Source: Neorhizobium populisoli (lineage in GTDB: Bacteria; Pseudomonadota; Alphaproteobacteria; Rhizobiales; Rhizobiaceae). Taken from it: a stretch of 64,000 nt of DNA. The notes beneath the pieces are model-generated. The model was not told where the DNA came from. It was given only the letters and a program-made list of their open reading frames with translations, and searched no databases. The stretch is from NCBI RefSeq assembly GCF_019430945.1, contig NZ_JAHYCB010000011.1, positions 1-64,000 of the forward strand, written 5' to 3'. Below are positions 26,804 through 34,270 of this stretch, piece by piece (the stretch's first letter is position 1; every line of letters begins with the position of its first letter). The translations under genes were made by a program, and so were the position numbers.

Positions 26804-27729
26804 CACATGCCCTCCGGATTTCGGAGCAGCCTGAGCTGCACGACGCTGATGATGACGAGAATGACCAGCAGCACCATCGAGAGTGCCGCACCATATCCAA
26901 GCCGGAACGACATGAAGGACTGGCTGAAGATCCAGTAGACCGCCGTGACTGTCCGGTTCTGCGGCCCGCCATCCGCGATGATATAGAACTGATCGAAGGC
27001 CAGCATCGATCCGGAGACGGAGAGGATGAGCGCGAGCGCGATCGTCCGGCGCATCAGCGGCAGCGTGATCCTGCGGAAGCGCTGCCAGGATGAGGCGCCG
27101 TCCATGCGCGCGGCTTCCTGGACCTCTGTCGAAATGCCCTGAAGGCCGGTCAGCAGGATGATCATGTTGAAACCTGCGGTCTTCCACACGACCATGACGA
27201 CGATCGACCAGAAGGTCGTGTCGAAGTCCGCGAGAAGGTTGATGCGCTTTTCCGTCAGGCCGGAATAGGCGAAGACATAGGAAAACAATCCGGAATCCAC
27301 GTCGAGCAGCCAGGCCCAGAGCAGGCTGGCGGAGCCGAAGCCGACCACGACCGGCAGGAAGAAGGCGGTTCGGTAGAGTTTGGTGAGAGGCCGCGATCGC
27401 TCGGCGTAAAGCGCCAGTGGAAACGCCACCGCAAAAATCGCGATCGTGACGATCACCGTGTAGTAAACCGTGAAGCGCAACGATATCCAGAATTGTGCGT
27501 CCTGCAGAAGCCGGGAATAGTTGTCGAACCAGATGAAGCGCGGTTTGCCGAGCAGCGGCCAGTTATGCAGCGACATCCAGAACGCCATTCCCAGCGGAAT
27601 GACGAAAAAGATCAGTACCAGGATAAGCGCCGGTGCGACGAAGAGCAGACCGGCAAGCTGGTTGCGGCGGCTGCGATTGTTGCGCCGCCTGACAGGCTGG
27701 GCACCGGTCGGTTGTTGTAGCGAAGTCAT
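26803..27729 (-). CDS. Sugar ABC transporter permease, MalF type
   Basis: A 308-residue inner-membrane protein with a basic cytosolic N terminus (RRRNNRSRRNQLAG), six hydrophobic segments and the EAA loop VQEAARMDGASSWQRFRRIT. First permease of the importer, separated from the binding-protein gene by a 93-base gap containing a strong hairpin. It lies downstream of the binding protein and upstream of the second permease, with coupled translation to the latter. Confidence 0.93.
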   Translation of the reverse strand: MTSLQQPTGAQPVRRRNNRSRRNQLAGLLFVAPALILVLIFFVIPLGMAFWMSLHNWPLLGKPRFIWFDNYSRLLQDAQFWISLRFTVYYTVIVTIAIFAVAFPLALYAERSRPLTKLYRTAFFLPVVVGFGSASLLWAWLLDVDSGLFSYVFAYSGLTEKRINLLADFDTTFWSIVVMVVWKTAGFNMIILLTGLQGISTEVQEAARMDGASSWQRFRRITLPLMRRTIALALILSVSGSMLAFDQFYIIADGGPQNRTVTAVYWIFSQSFMSFRLGYGAALSMVLLVILVIISVVQLRLLRNPEGM

Positions 27730-27760
27730 TTTATCTCGTCCGTAGCGTCGGTCGGGCTGT

Positions 27761-27785
27761 CCCGGACGGCTGTTTGCCGTCCGGG
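27761..27785 (-). other. Strong stem-loop between binding-protein and permease genes
   Basis: CCCGGACGGC (27761-27770) pairs perfectly with GCCGTCCGGG (27776-27785) across TGTTT. There is no T-run. Such intercistronic hairpins commonly protect the binding-protein transcript or attenuate downstream genes, making binding protein in excess over permeases. A similar arrangement follows the TctC gene at 43535. Confidence 0.7.
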
Positions 27786-27822
27786 TCGTTGCGAATGAAA
27801 GGCGGTCGATAAGCCTGACGGA

Positions 27823-29064
27823 TCAGTTGGCCGCGTCGAGGATCGACTGCATGCTGGCCTGCGCCTTGGCGACCGATCCCTTTACGTCGTTGCCGAAGAA
27901 CACCTCGTTCAGCATCTGCTTCCAGGGGCCGGTGCTGCTGTTGATGATGTCGTTATAGAAGGGCGACGATGGCGTGCGTCCGATCTTCATTGCCTCGGTT
28001 GCGATCTGGTAGCGCTCATCGAGCGACTTCACCGCTTCCGTGGCGACATCGGCGCGGGTCGGCAGGCTGCCGCCCTTGGCAAGCAGGGTCTGGCCTTCCA
28101 GCGAGTAGACGAAATCGAGAAATTCCTTCGCCGCCTTCAGGTTGTCGCGTCCCGCGGTCACGACGAAATTGTCGCCGCCGCCGAAGGAAGCCTTGCCGCC
28201 GTCCTTGCCTGGAAGGAATGTGACGCCGAATTCGACGGTCGGATAGTTCTTGACGAGGTTGCCGATCGCGAAGGCGCCGATCGGCGAAAGGCCAATCTTG
28301 TCCGTCGCAAAGCCGCCGAAGAAGTTCTTGCCGGAATCCGTCTTTGCGCTTTCCGGGACATAACCCTTGGCAACCATGCTCCGATAGAAGTTGATCGCAT
28401 CGTGCATCTGTGGCGAGTCGATATTGGCGCGCTTGCCGTTATCGACCAGAATATCGCCACCGGAAGCCCAGATCAGCGGCATGAATGTAAAGGCATTGCA
28501 GCCTCCGCAGGCGCCAGCAAAATAGAAGCCGTTGATGCCGTTACCAAGCGCGTTGACCTTGCCCGCTGCGGTTTCGATTTCCGCCCAGGTTGTCGGCGCC
28601 TTGTTGGGGTCGAGGCCGGCCTGCTTGAAGAGCTTCTTGTTCCATAGCAGCACCGAAGCGTCGGCGGACATCGGCAAAGCATAGATCCGGCCCTCATAGG
28701 TACCCGTACCCAGATGGGCTTTCGACAACTGGTCGAAATACGGCAGGCTCTTGGCCATGTCGGTTAGGTCTTCCAGTACGCCGGACTTGGCAAAGGCTGG
28801 GCCATAGACCAGATCGAGTGCCACGAAATCGGGAGCCGAACCGCCGGCGGCGGCGGTCGCGTATTTCTGCACCATCTCGGTCGAGGGTACGATCTGCAAC
28901 TCGATCTGCGTCTTGTGCTTTTCGTTGAAGGCCTTGATCAGCGTCGGCATGAACGCTTCGCTGGTGGACCGCGACCACATGGTCAGCTTCTGTTGTGCAA
29001 GCGCTGATGAAGACAGGGCACCAACGATCGTGGCGGCCAAAGCCGCAATCTTGAGCAGTTTCAT
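27823..29064 (-). CDS. Sugar ABC transporter substrate-binding protein
   Basis: A 413-residue family 1 extracellular solute-binding protein. A signal peptide (MKLLKIAALAATIVGALSSS, cut after ALA) sends it to the periplasm; two-lobed fold with LTMWSRSTSEAFMPTLIKAF at the start and GTPSSPFYNDI-like C-terminal lobe features. It captures the sugar for the two permeases. First gene of the operon; GGGAGGAGAC supplies the ribosome site, and an AACCGGTT operator half lies 20 bases upstream of the start. The ligand is likely an arabinofuranoside or related oligosaccharide by association with GH127. Confidence 0.92.
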   Translation of the reverse strand: MKLLKIAALAATIVGALSSSALAQQKLTMWSRSTSEAFMPTLIKAFNEKHKTQIELQIVPSTEMVQKYATAAAGGSAPDFVALDLVYGPAFAKSGVLEDLTDMAKSLPYFDQLSKAHLGTGTYEGRIYALPMSADASVLLWNKKLFKQAGLDPNKAPTTWAEIETAAGKVNALGNGINGFYFAGACGGCNAFTFMPLIWASGGDILVDNGKRANIDSPQMHDAINFYRSMVAKGYVPESAKTDSGKNFFGGFATDKIGLSPIGAFAIGNLVKNYPTVEFGVTFLPGKDGGKASFGGGDNFVVTAGRDNLKAAKEFLDFVYSLEGQTLLAKGGSLPTRADVATEAVKSLDERYQIATEAMKIGRTPSSPFYNDIINSSTGPWKQMLNEVFFGNDVKGSVAKAQASMQSILDAAN

Positions 29065-29080
29065 ATGAGGTCTCCTCCCT

Positions 29081-29096
29081 CTAGAACCGGTTTATC
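29081..29096. promoter_or_regulatory. LacI-type operator upstream of the sugar operon
   Basis: AACCGGTT at 29085-29092 (context TAGAACCGGTTTATC) shares its core with the perfect 20-base palindrome upstream of the LacI gene (30153-30172). It lies between the LacI gene and the binding-protein start, as expected for a repressor site overlapping the operon promoter or leader. Confidence 0.6.
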
Positions 29097-29132
29097 GAAC
29101 TGTGTCTGGCATGCTCTTTTCTTGCAAAACCG

Positions 29133-30125
29133 TCATGAGCCACGCACGACCAGCGTACATGGCAGTCTCCACATCCCTGTTTCGACAGCTTCGCCATTCA
29201 CGAGCCGCAGAAGCGCTTGTCCAGCCTGCCGCCCGAGTTCCTTCAAGTTCATGTCCACCGTGGTGAGCGGCGGTCGGGTTTGCTCCGCAACGATCTCCCA
29301 GTTGTCGAAACCCACGACCGAAACATCGTTGGGGATATCGATATTGCGCTCGCGAAGGCCATCGACGACGCCTCGCGCGATCTGGTCGTTGCCGCAGAAA
29401 ATGCCGTCCGGCCGCTCATCGTGCGACCAGAGATTAGCGACGGCTTCATGTCCCCAACGTTCAGACCAAGACCCGTACAAGACAGCAGCTTGCGGCGAGG
29501 ACAGTCCCGCTGCCTGAAGTGTCTGGAAAAATGCTGCGGCACGCTCTTCGACCACCTGAAAGGTGCTGGGGCCAGTGATATGAATGATCCGCCTTCGACC
29601 TTTGCGAATGAGATGGCCAACCGCTTCGCGCGTGCCTTGGCTGTCATCGGGTAGGATTGTTACCGCGTCGTCTGGCCCTGCAGTCAATGCATATACAACC
29701 GGGACTGGGAGGTGGGTGAGATCGACCGGCAAAGACCTGTCGACGCGTTTGCCGGTCGCAATAATGCCGTCGATCTGTTTGTCCAGCATGGCATCGACAT
29801 GCGTCTTCGCAAGCTCGGGGTTATTTTCGATAGCGCAGAGGAACACCGAGACACCTTGATCGATCAATCCCTCCGAAATCCCCGCCATGACCGGCAGCGT
29901 GAAACGTCCGTAGGTATCGTCGGTCAGGAGGCCTACCGTAAAGCTGCGCTTGCGAGTGAGGCTACGGGCAAGCGCGTTCGGACGGAACCCGAGATCCGCA
30001 GCAACCTGTTTGATTTTGGCGCGCGTCTCGCTCGATACCCGACCGGTTCCATTCAAGGCCTTCGAGGCCGTGGCTGTGCTGACACCAGCTGCAGCTGCAA
30101 CATCGTATATTGTCACCCGCTCCAT
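29133..30125 (-). CDS. LacI-family transcriptional regulator of the sugar operon
   Basis: A 330-residue repressor. N-terminal helix-turn-helix and hinge: TIYDVAAAAGVSTATASKAL at 5-24, then ALARSLTRKRSFTVGLL, followed by a periplasmic-binding-protein-like effector domain (about 62-330) with CGNDQIARGVVDGLRE and VSVVGFDNWEI. It lies directly upstream of the sugar operon on the same strand. A perfect palindrome 28 bases upstream of its start and a related site before the binding-protein gene imply autoregulation and control of the operon, with the imported sugar or its product as inducer. Confidence 0.9.
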   Translation of the reverse strand: MERVTIYDVAAAAGVSTATASKALNGTGRVSSETRAKIKQVAADLGFRPNALARSLTRKRSFTVGLLTDDTYGRFTLPVMAGISEGLIDQGVSVFLCAIENNPELAKTHVDAMLDKQIDGIIATGKRVDRSLPVDLTHLPVPVVYALTAGPDDAVTILPDDSQGTREAVGHLIRKGRRRIIHITGPSTFQVVEERAAAFFQTLQAAGLSSPQAAVLYGSWSERWGHEAVANLWSHDERPDGIFCGNDQIARGVVDGLRERNIDIPNDVSVVGFDNWEIVAEQTRPPLTTVDMNLKELGRQAGQALLRLVNGEAVETGMWRLPCTLVVRGS

Positions 30126-30152
30126 GAAGTGGACCGCCCTTATAACCTTCTA

Positions 30153-30172
30153 GTGAGAAACCGGTTTCTCAC
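30153..30172. promoter_or_regulatory. Perfect 20-base LacI-type operator
   Basis: GTGAGAAACCGGTTTCTCAC is its own reverse complement and has the central CG pair typical of LacI-family operators. It lies 28 bases upstream of the LacI start codon, so it should mediate autoregulation. Confidence 0.8.
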
Positions 30173-30199
30173 ATCGTTATAGCTCAAGATTCGATCGGG

Positions 30200-30595
30200 G
30201 AAAAGGGTTTCTCGGCGAAATTCCCATCGATGGAATGCGCGGAGAAGCCTAGCTGGCGCGGCGACCACAACCGCGAACCAGCAGAAACCATCGACGTGGC
30301 ATCACGCTGCGGACGATGTGCAACGGATTCGCGTATTTGGGGCACGACAACCGTTATCGGGCTCAACCGTCTTCCAGCACAATTTCGTCCTCTCACAATC
30401 AACGGTGCGGTGACGAGTCCGAGAATGCCGTCAAGTCTGGAACAACTGTCGAGGGCATCTCCTAGTTTCCACCCATTCGATCGCAATCGAAGTCTCTGAC
30501 GATGGACCTGGTATGCCAACCTCCCCACATTCACCCGTGCTTGAACCAAAACCGATCAAGCGCGGAAAGGGGACGAAACTGATTTTGGCCTAGAG
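30200..30595 (+). pseudogene. Remnant of a sensor histidine kinase, ATPase domain
   Basis: Plus-strand frames spell pieces of a HATPase domain: EPAETIDVAS, LRTMCNGFAYLGHDNRY, SENAVKSGTTVEGIS (N-box, normally DNAVKYG) and SIAIEVSDDGPGMPT (G1 box) in neighbouring frames, with stops between. The order and spacing fit the last third of an envelope sensor kinase. No intact gene remains in the 30126-30785 gap. Confidence 0.5.
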
Positions 30596-30785
30596 CTTCA
30601 ATCGTGCATGAAATTCCGCTACGGTAAATCCGCGAAAAGGCGCCGAGATAACATCTACCTTAACCAATATGCCCTTCGCCTTCTGGGAGCATGTCGTCGA
30701 CCGCGAAATCTGGCCCAGACCAATTCCGCTTGATCTCCATCCCGACACAACTATCTCCAAGCAGAAGCGACGGGAGGGTAAAAAC

Positions 30786-31244
30786 ATGTTCGACCAGCTG
30801 GCAGCTATAGGAACAACGTTCAATGTGGTTCCACATCTTGGAGCCCTTGTGGCGGCATACTTGCTGGCGCTTCCGATCGGGTGGGACCGTGAAAAGGGCG
30901 AGCGAAGCGCCGGGTTGCGCACGTTTCCGCTGGTCGCAATAGCCAGCTGCGGATTTATCCAGGCGACCGAGAACTTGACAGCCGGAAGCCCGGAGGCGAC
31001 GGCCAGAATTGTCGAAGGCCTCATCACAGGCATGGGCTTCATCGGCGGCGGTGCGATCCTTGTCGTGAAAGCGAGTGTGCGGGGAACGGCCACGGCCGCC
31101 AGCCTTTGGGCGACGGGCGCTATCGGCACCTCTGTTGGCCTTGGAGCCTACGACGTGTCGATCGTGCTGGCCGTCATGACTTTTCTAACACTTCGGCTCA
31201 ACGCCAATCTCAAACCGGACGGTCCACAAAACAGACCCGATTGA
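30786..31244 (+). CDS. MgtC/SapB-family membrane protein
   Basis: A 152-residue membrane protein with about four hydrophobic segments: LGALVAAYLLALPIGWDREK, ITGMGFIGGGAILV, and RGTATAASLWATGAIGTSVG, the conserved MgtC core. The family is linked to survival at low Mg2+ and low pH and inside hosts; MgtC modulates membrane ATP synthase or transport rather than carrying Mg2+ itself. The C-terminal soluble domain of full-length MgtC is missing, as in short SapB-like members. The start at 30786 is supported by GGGAGGGTAAAAAC; the longer open frame from 30669 lacks this. Confidence 0.85.
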   Translation: MFDQLAAIGTTFNVVPHLGALVAAYLLALPIGWDREKGERSAGLRTFPLVAIASCGFIQATENLTAGSPEATARIVEGLITGMGFIGGGAILVVKASVRGTATAASLWATGAIGTSVGLGAYDVSIVLAVMTFLTLRLNANLKPDGPQNRPD

Positions 31245-31551
31245 TGAGAGGTCGGTGCACCAGCCTAGCGATGCGTTTCGCCGGGGGGTCTGGGTGCCTC
31301 CGAGTACGGCATCAAGCGGCTTTCAGCGTGTCTCAAGGGATCTCTTAAGCCACTCCGTCAACGGGGTCGCGACCAAAGAGCGGCAGGGATCTGCTTAGCC
31401 AGACGGGCATCGGGTTACGGTAGCGGAGCCTGCGCCAGATCACGAACTCTTCGCGGTCCCTGCAACCGGCTTACACGCGGGAGGAGGCGGCTCTGTCAGT
31501 TGACGCATGGCCTCGGACAAACCCAAGAAGCACCCAAACGGATAAGCGAGA
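31245..31551. other. Gene-free stretch
   Basis: No gene is supported. A 40-codon stop-to-stop frame on the minus strand near 31350-31475 (FVIWRRLRYRNPMPVWLSRS) looks protein-like but has no start codon; it may be a relic. Confidence 0.3.
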
Positions 31552-31576
31552 GGAACGAGCCTCGCGCATTCCAGTT
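31552..31576 (+). promoter_or_regulatory. EcfG-type general stress promoter
   Basis: GGAAC (31552-31556) and GTT (31574-31576) are separated by exactly 17 bases, matching the alphaproteobacterial EcfG sigma factor consensus. It ends 26 bases before the DUF2934 start codon. Confidence 0.7.
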
Positions 31577-31602
31577 ATCCTAGGCAGCACAAGGAGTAAG
31601 CC

Positions 31603-31842
31603 ATGGACAACTGGGAACAGGAACGCCGCGAACGGGCCTACAAGATCTGGGAAGACGAAGGTCGCCCGCAGGAGGCACACGACGATCATTGGAAGCGGGC
31701 GGAGGCGCAGCACGAGTTGTCCGAGCAGGAATCCGAAGAGGTGACAAAGGTCAACCAGCAAGCCGACAACGAGTTCGCCAAGGACAACGAAACCAAAACC
31801 GCTACCGACATAAGGCCGCCGTCACCCGTCAGCCCGGACTAA
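31603..31842 (+). CDS. DUF2934 small acidic protein
   Basis: A 79-residue soluble protein beginning MDNWEQERRERAYKIWEDEG, then RPQEAHDDHWKRAEAQHELS: the DUF2934 motif (RAYxIWExEGRPxGxxxxHWxxA). The rest is charged and probably disordered. Ribosome site AAGGAG precedes the ATG. It is first in a two-gene unit with a DUF2945 protein, ten bases apart, behind an EcfG-type promoter, so it is probably induced by osmotic, heat or starvation stress. Biochemical function unknown. Confidence 0.85.
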   Translation: MDNWEQERRERAYKIWEDEGRPQEAHDDHWKRAEAQHELSEQESEEVTKVNQQADNEFAKDNETKTATDIRPPSPVSPD

Positions 31843-31852
31843 AGGAGTAACC

Positions 31853-32062
31853 ATGAGCAAGAACCTGAAAAAGGGCGACAAGGTCACCTGGGAAACCAGC
31901 CAGGGCAAAACCGAAGGTAAGGTCGTCAAGAAGCAGACGTCGGATACCAGGATCAAAGGTCATACGGTGAAAGCTTCAAAGGACGATCCCCAGGTCATCG
32001 TGGAGAGTTCGAAATCTGGAAAACAGGCCGCGCATAAACCTGAAGCGCTCAAGAAGGGATAG
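31853..32062 (+). CDS. DUF2945 (HVA1/Tudor-like) small basic protein
   Basis: A 69-residue protein: MSKNLKKGDKVTWETSQGKT, EGKVVKKQTSDTRIKGHTVK, ASKDDPQVIVESSKSGKQAA, which is the DUF2945 or hypervirulence-associated Tudor-like fold. It is highly basic and lysine-rich at the end, suggesting nucleic-acid contact. Second gene of the stress unit with the DUF2934 protein (ten-base spacing, AAAGGAGTAACC before the ATG). Confidence 0.85.
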   Translation: MSKNLKKGDKVTWETSQGKTEGKVVKKQTSDTRIKGHTVKASKDDPQVIVESSKSGKQAAHKPEALKKG

Positions 32063-32358
32063 CGGGCACAATGGACGGGACGCTAAGGTTACCGCGATTC
32101 AGGGGGAGTTTCGAACCAATATCACGACGGCCATCATCGGCCCCGCCGCGCCAGAAGACAACAGTTCCGCGTTCGAACCTCTCCGAGGATTTGCGCTTTG
32201 GCGGCCACGGTCGGGCGAGGCGGTCAAGCGAACGGACAGGTTCCAAACAAGGTATGTGACATTGCTTCCGTCGCGTTGCTACTCCAATATTGCCAATTCG
32301 GATTGCGCATTGTAGGCGACAAAATCCTGAGAGCACTACGGATTTCTTGCAGGTTGTA

Positions 32359-32383
32359 GGAACGTAGGCTGGCAGTGTACGTT
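32359..32383 (+). promoter_or_regulatory. EcfG-type general stress promoter of cspA
   Basis: GGAAC (32359-32363), 17 bases, then GTT (32381-32383) preceded by C, as in the best EcfG promoters. It lies 31 bases upstream of the cspA start. Confidence 0.7.
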
Positions 32384-32414
32384 AATCGAGCTTCGCTGAC
32401 ATCAAGAGGATTCA

Positions 32415-32618
32415 ATGGCGACCGGTACTGTAAAATTTTTTAACCAAGACAAGGGATTTGGCTTCATCACCCCCGAGAATGGCGGTCAGGACGTTTTCGT
32501 CCACTTCTCGGCCCTGCAGCGCGGCGACTCGCTTCGTGAAGGCGATAAGGTCAGCTACGAGGTCGGTCAGGACCGTAAGACGGGCAAGTCGAAGGCGGAG
32601 AATGTTTCCGTTCTCTAG
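32415..32618 (+). CDS. cspA: Cold-shock protein, CspA family
   Basis: A 67-residue cold-shock domain: GTVKFFNQDKGFGFITPENG (RNP1 KGFGFI) and DVFVHFSAL (RNP2). It binds single-stranded RNA and DNA as a chaperone that melts structure in mRNA. Ribosome site AAGAGGATTCA precedes the ATG. The EcfG-type promoter suggests that this copy belongs to the general stress response rather than cold shock alone. Its relative at 1373 is frameshifted. Confidence 0.95.
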   Translation: MATGTVKFFNQDKGFGFITPENGGQDVFVHFSALQRGDSLREGDKVSYEVGQDRKTGKSKAENVSVL

Positions 32619-32629
32619 TTAGCTCTCCG

Positions 32630-32648
32630 CCAGCCCTGTACGGGCTGG
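32630..32648 (+). terminator. Hairpin after cspA, probable terminator
   Basis: CCAGCCC (32630-32636) pairs perfectly with GGGCTGG (32642-32648) across TGTAC, 12 bases after the stop codon. No T-run follows, so efficiency is uncertain. Confidence 0.5.
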
Positions 32649-33011
32649 TGGCTTCCCGAAAACTCTCCAATCCAGCCTAGGGCCGTTCCCTCTCTGACTA
32701 AATCGAATGGCTTTGCAAGTCGCTCGCGTTCTGATTCAAGCTGTCTGCCTATGGAGATCGGTAGATTTGTCGAAAGCCCTTTCCGTTGATCTAAACCGGC
32801 GGTTTAACGTTTTCACAGCGAGCCAGTAATCCCTCTCCTGCCGTTTGAACCGTTGAGAGTAATAGGTTCTAACATGCGTGTTTCATGAAGCACCACGATC
32901 GGTCCATCCTTCAATCGTGGTAGCCGATCCGCTATTGCGATGACCATTGGTTCCCGCGCAACTGAGCCGCCAACCAAGACGCTGGAGTTGCTGACATAGG
33001 CCTGGTAGGAC
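32649..33011. other. Gene-free stretch
   Basis: A minus-strand open frame (32813-33025) is present but lacks a ribosome site and any family match. I see no other feature. Confidence 0.35.
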
Positions 33012-33938
33012 GTGACTATGCTCACCGTGACCGAAATACGCGCGCTCGACCTGTCTGAAGCAGCCTCGAAAAATCGGCCCAGTCACCTGAGCGCTGCGAG
33101 CGGCCTCGTGTGCGTGGGCTCAACGATGTACGTTGTCGCCGACGACGAGCTTCATCTGGGTGTGTTTTCGACAAGCACGCTAGAACCCGGTCGTCTCGTT
33201 CGCTTGTTTGAGGGTTTACTGCCCCACAAAAAAGCCGCGCGAAAGCGGATGAAGCCAGACCTCGAGGCGCTCACCTTCGTTCCGGCGTCCGAGAAGTTTC
33301 CGCACGGCGCACTGCTGGCTCTCGGGTCAGCGTCGAGACCGAACCGGGGCCACGGGTCGCTGCTTACCCTTGGTGACGATGGGGCGGTTACGGGTCTGTT
33401 CCAAGAAGTGGATATGTCCGCCTTACTCGGACCGCTTCATGAGGCGTTCGACGACCTCAACATTGAGGGCGCGGTAGTCGTCGGCGATGAGTTGCGCCTG
33501 TTCCAGCGCGGTAACAAAGCTCACGCGGAAAACGCGATCATCAGCTATCCACTTTTTTCGCAAGTCCTCGATGCTTTGCAAATCGCCCAGGCCGACCCTT
33601 TCACGCCATCCGCCATTAAGCGTCTCGACCTTGGTCTAATCAAAGGCATTCCGCTTTGCTTTACCGACGCGGCCGCTTTGTCCAATGGTGACATAGTGTT
33701 CTGCGCAGTGGCCGAAGATACCGAGGATGCGTTTCGTGATGGACCTTGCGTTGGCGCCGCAATCGGCGTTGTCAGTCACGATGGGCGGCAGCTCTCCTTG
33801 CAACAACTTGACAAGGCCTACAAAGTGGAAGGCATCAGCGTTGAAGAAGTCGGTGACAGACTCGACGTCCTGCTTGTCACCGATGCAGATGACGCCGAAA
33901 TCCCCGCGTTGCTCTTGTCAACGTCGATCGCGAGATAG
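33012..33938 (+). CDS. DUF6929-like protein, probable beta-propeller
   Basis: A 308-residue soluble protein without signal peptide. Repeating segments such as SGLVCVGSTMYVVADDELHL, FPHGALLALGSASRPNRGHG, NIEGAVVVGDELRLFQRGNK and KVEGISVEEVGDRLDVLLVT suggest blades of a propeller, with the conserved acidic or Asn contacts of the DUF6929 family. The precise function is unknown. It could act like esterase-like phytase proteins on a phosphorylated or lactone substrate. Family name given from recollection of the motif set. It stands alone. Confidence 0.6.
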   Translation: MTMLTVTEIRALDLSEAASKNRPSHLSAASGLVCVGSTMYVVADDELHLGVFSTSTLEPGRLVRLFEGLLPHKKAARKRMKPDLEALTFVPASEKFPHGALLALGSASRPNRGHGSLLTLGDDGAVTGLFQEVDMSALLGPLHEAFDDLNIEGAVVVGDELRLFQRGNKAHAENAIISYPLFSQVLDALQIAQADPFTPSAIKRLDLGLIKGIPLCFTDAAALSNGDIVFCAVAEDTEDAFRDGPCVGAAIGVVSHDGRQLSLQQLDKAYKVEGISVEEVGDRLDVLLVTDADDAEIPALLLSTSIAR

Positions 33939-34270
33939 CTTGCAAGCTGAGCCAATAGCAGCAAACAAAGCGAGATTGCTATCTTGGCGAAGTGCTTTGA
34001 AGGGCATTCAAGATCATGATTGCATGTTGCTCGCGCGACCGTGGGACCCGCCCTTCCGGGGGGATGGTTCCGGCGCTTAAACCAAGTTTTTTTAAGTAAG
34101 CACACGGCGACATTATCGAGCCGTTAATATTATTCAGCCACCAATATGCGAGAACCCTAAATTATGTGTGGGTGTTAAACTCGAGAGGAATGTATCCTTT
34201 CATTAGGCCTGCGGCGGAATGATACCGTTCAAGGGACTGCTGGCTTTGACAGCCACCCGAGGATTTCATT
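33939..34270. other. Gene-free stretch upstream of the interrupted chemoreceptor
   Basis: AT-rich in its second half (34080-34200), which probably holds the receptor promoter; CCGAGGATTTCATT gives the ribosome site. Nothing else is supported. Confidence 0.35.

Noticed and set aside
31350..31475. Protein-like 40-codon minus-strand frame
   Set aside because: It has no start codon and is bounded by stops; at most a relic.
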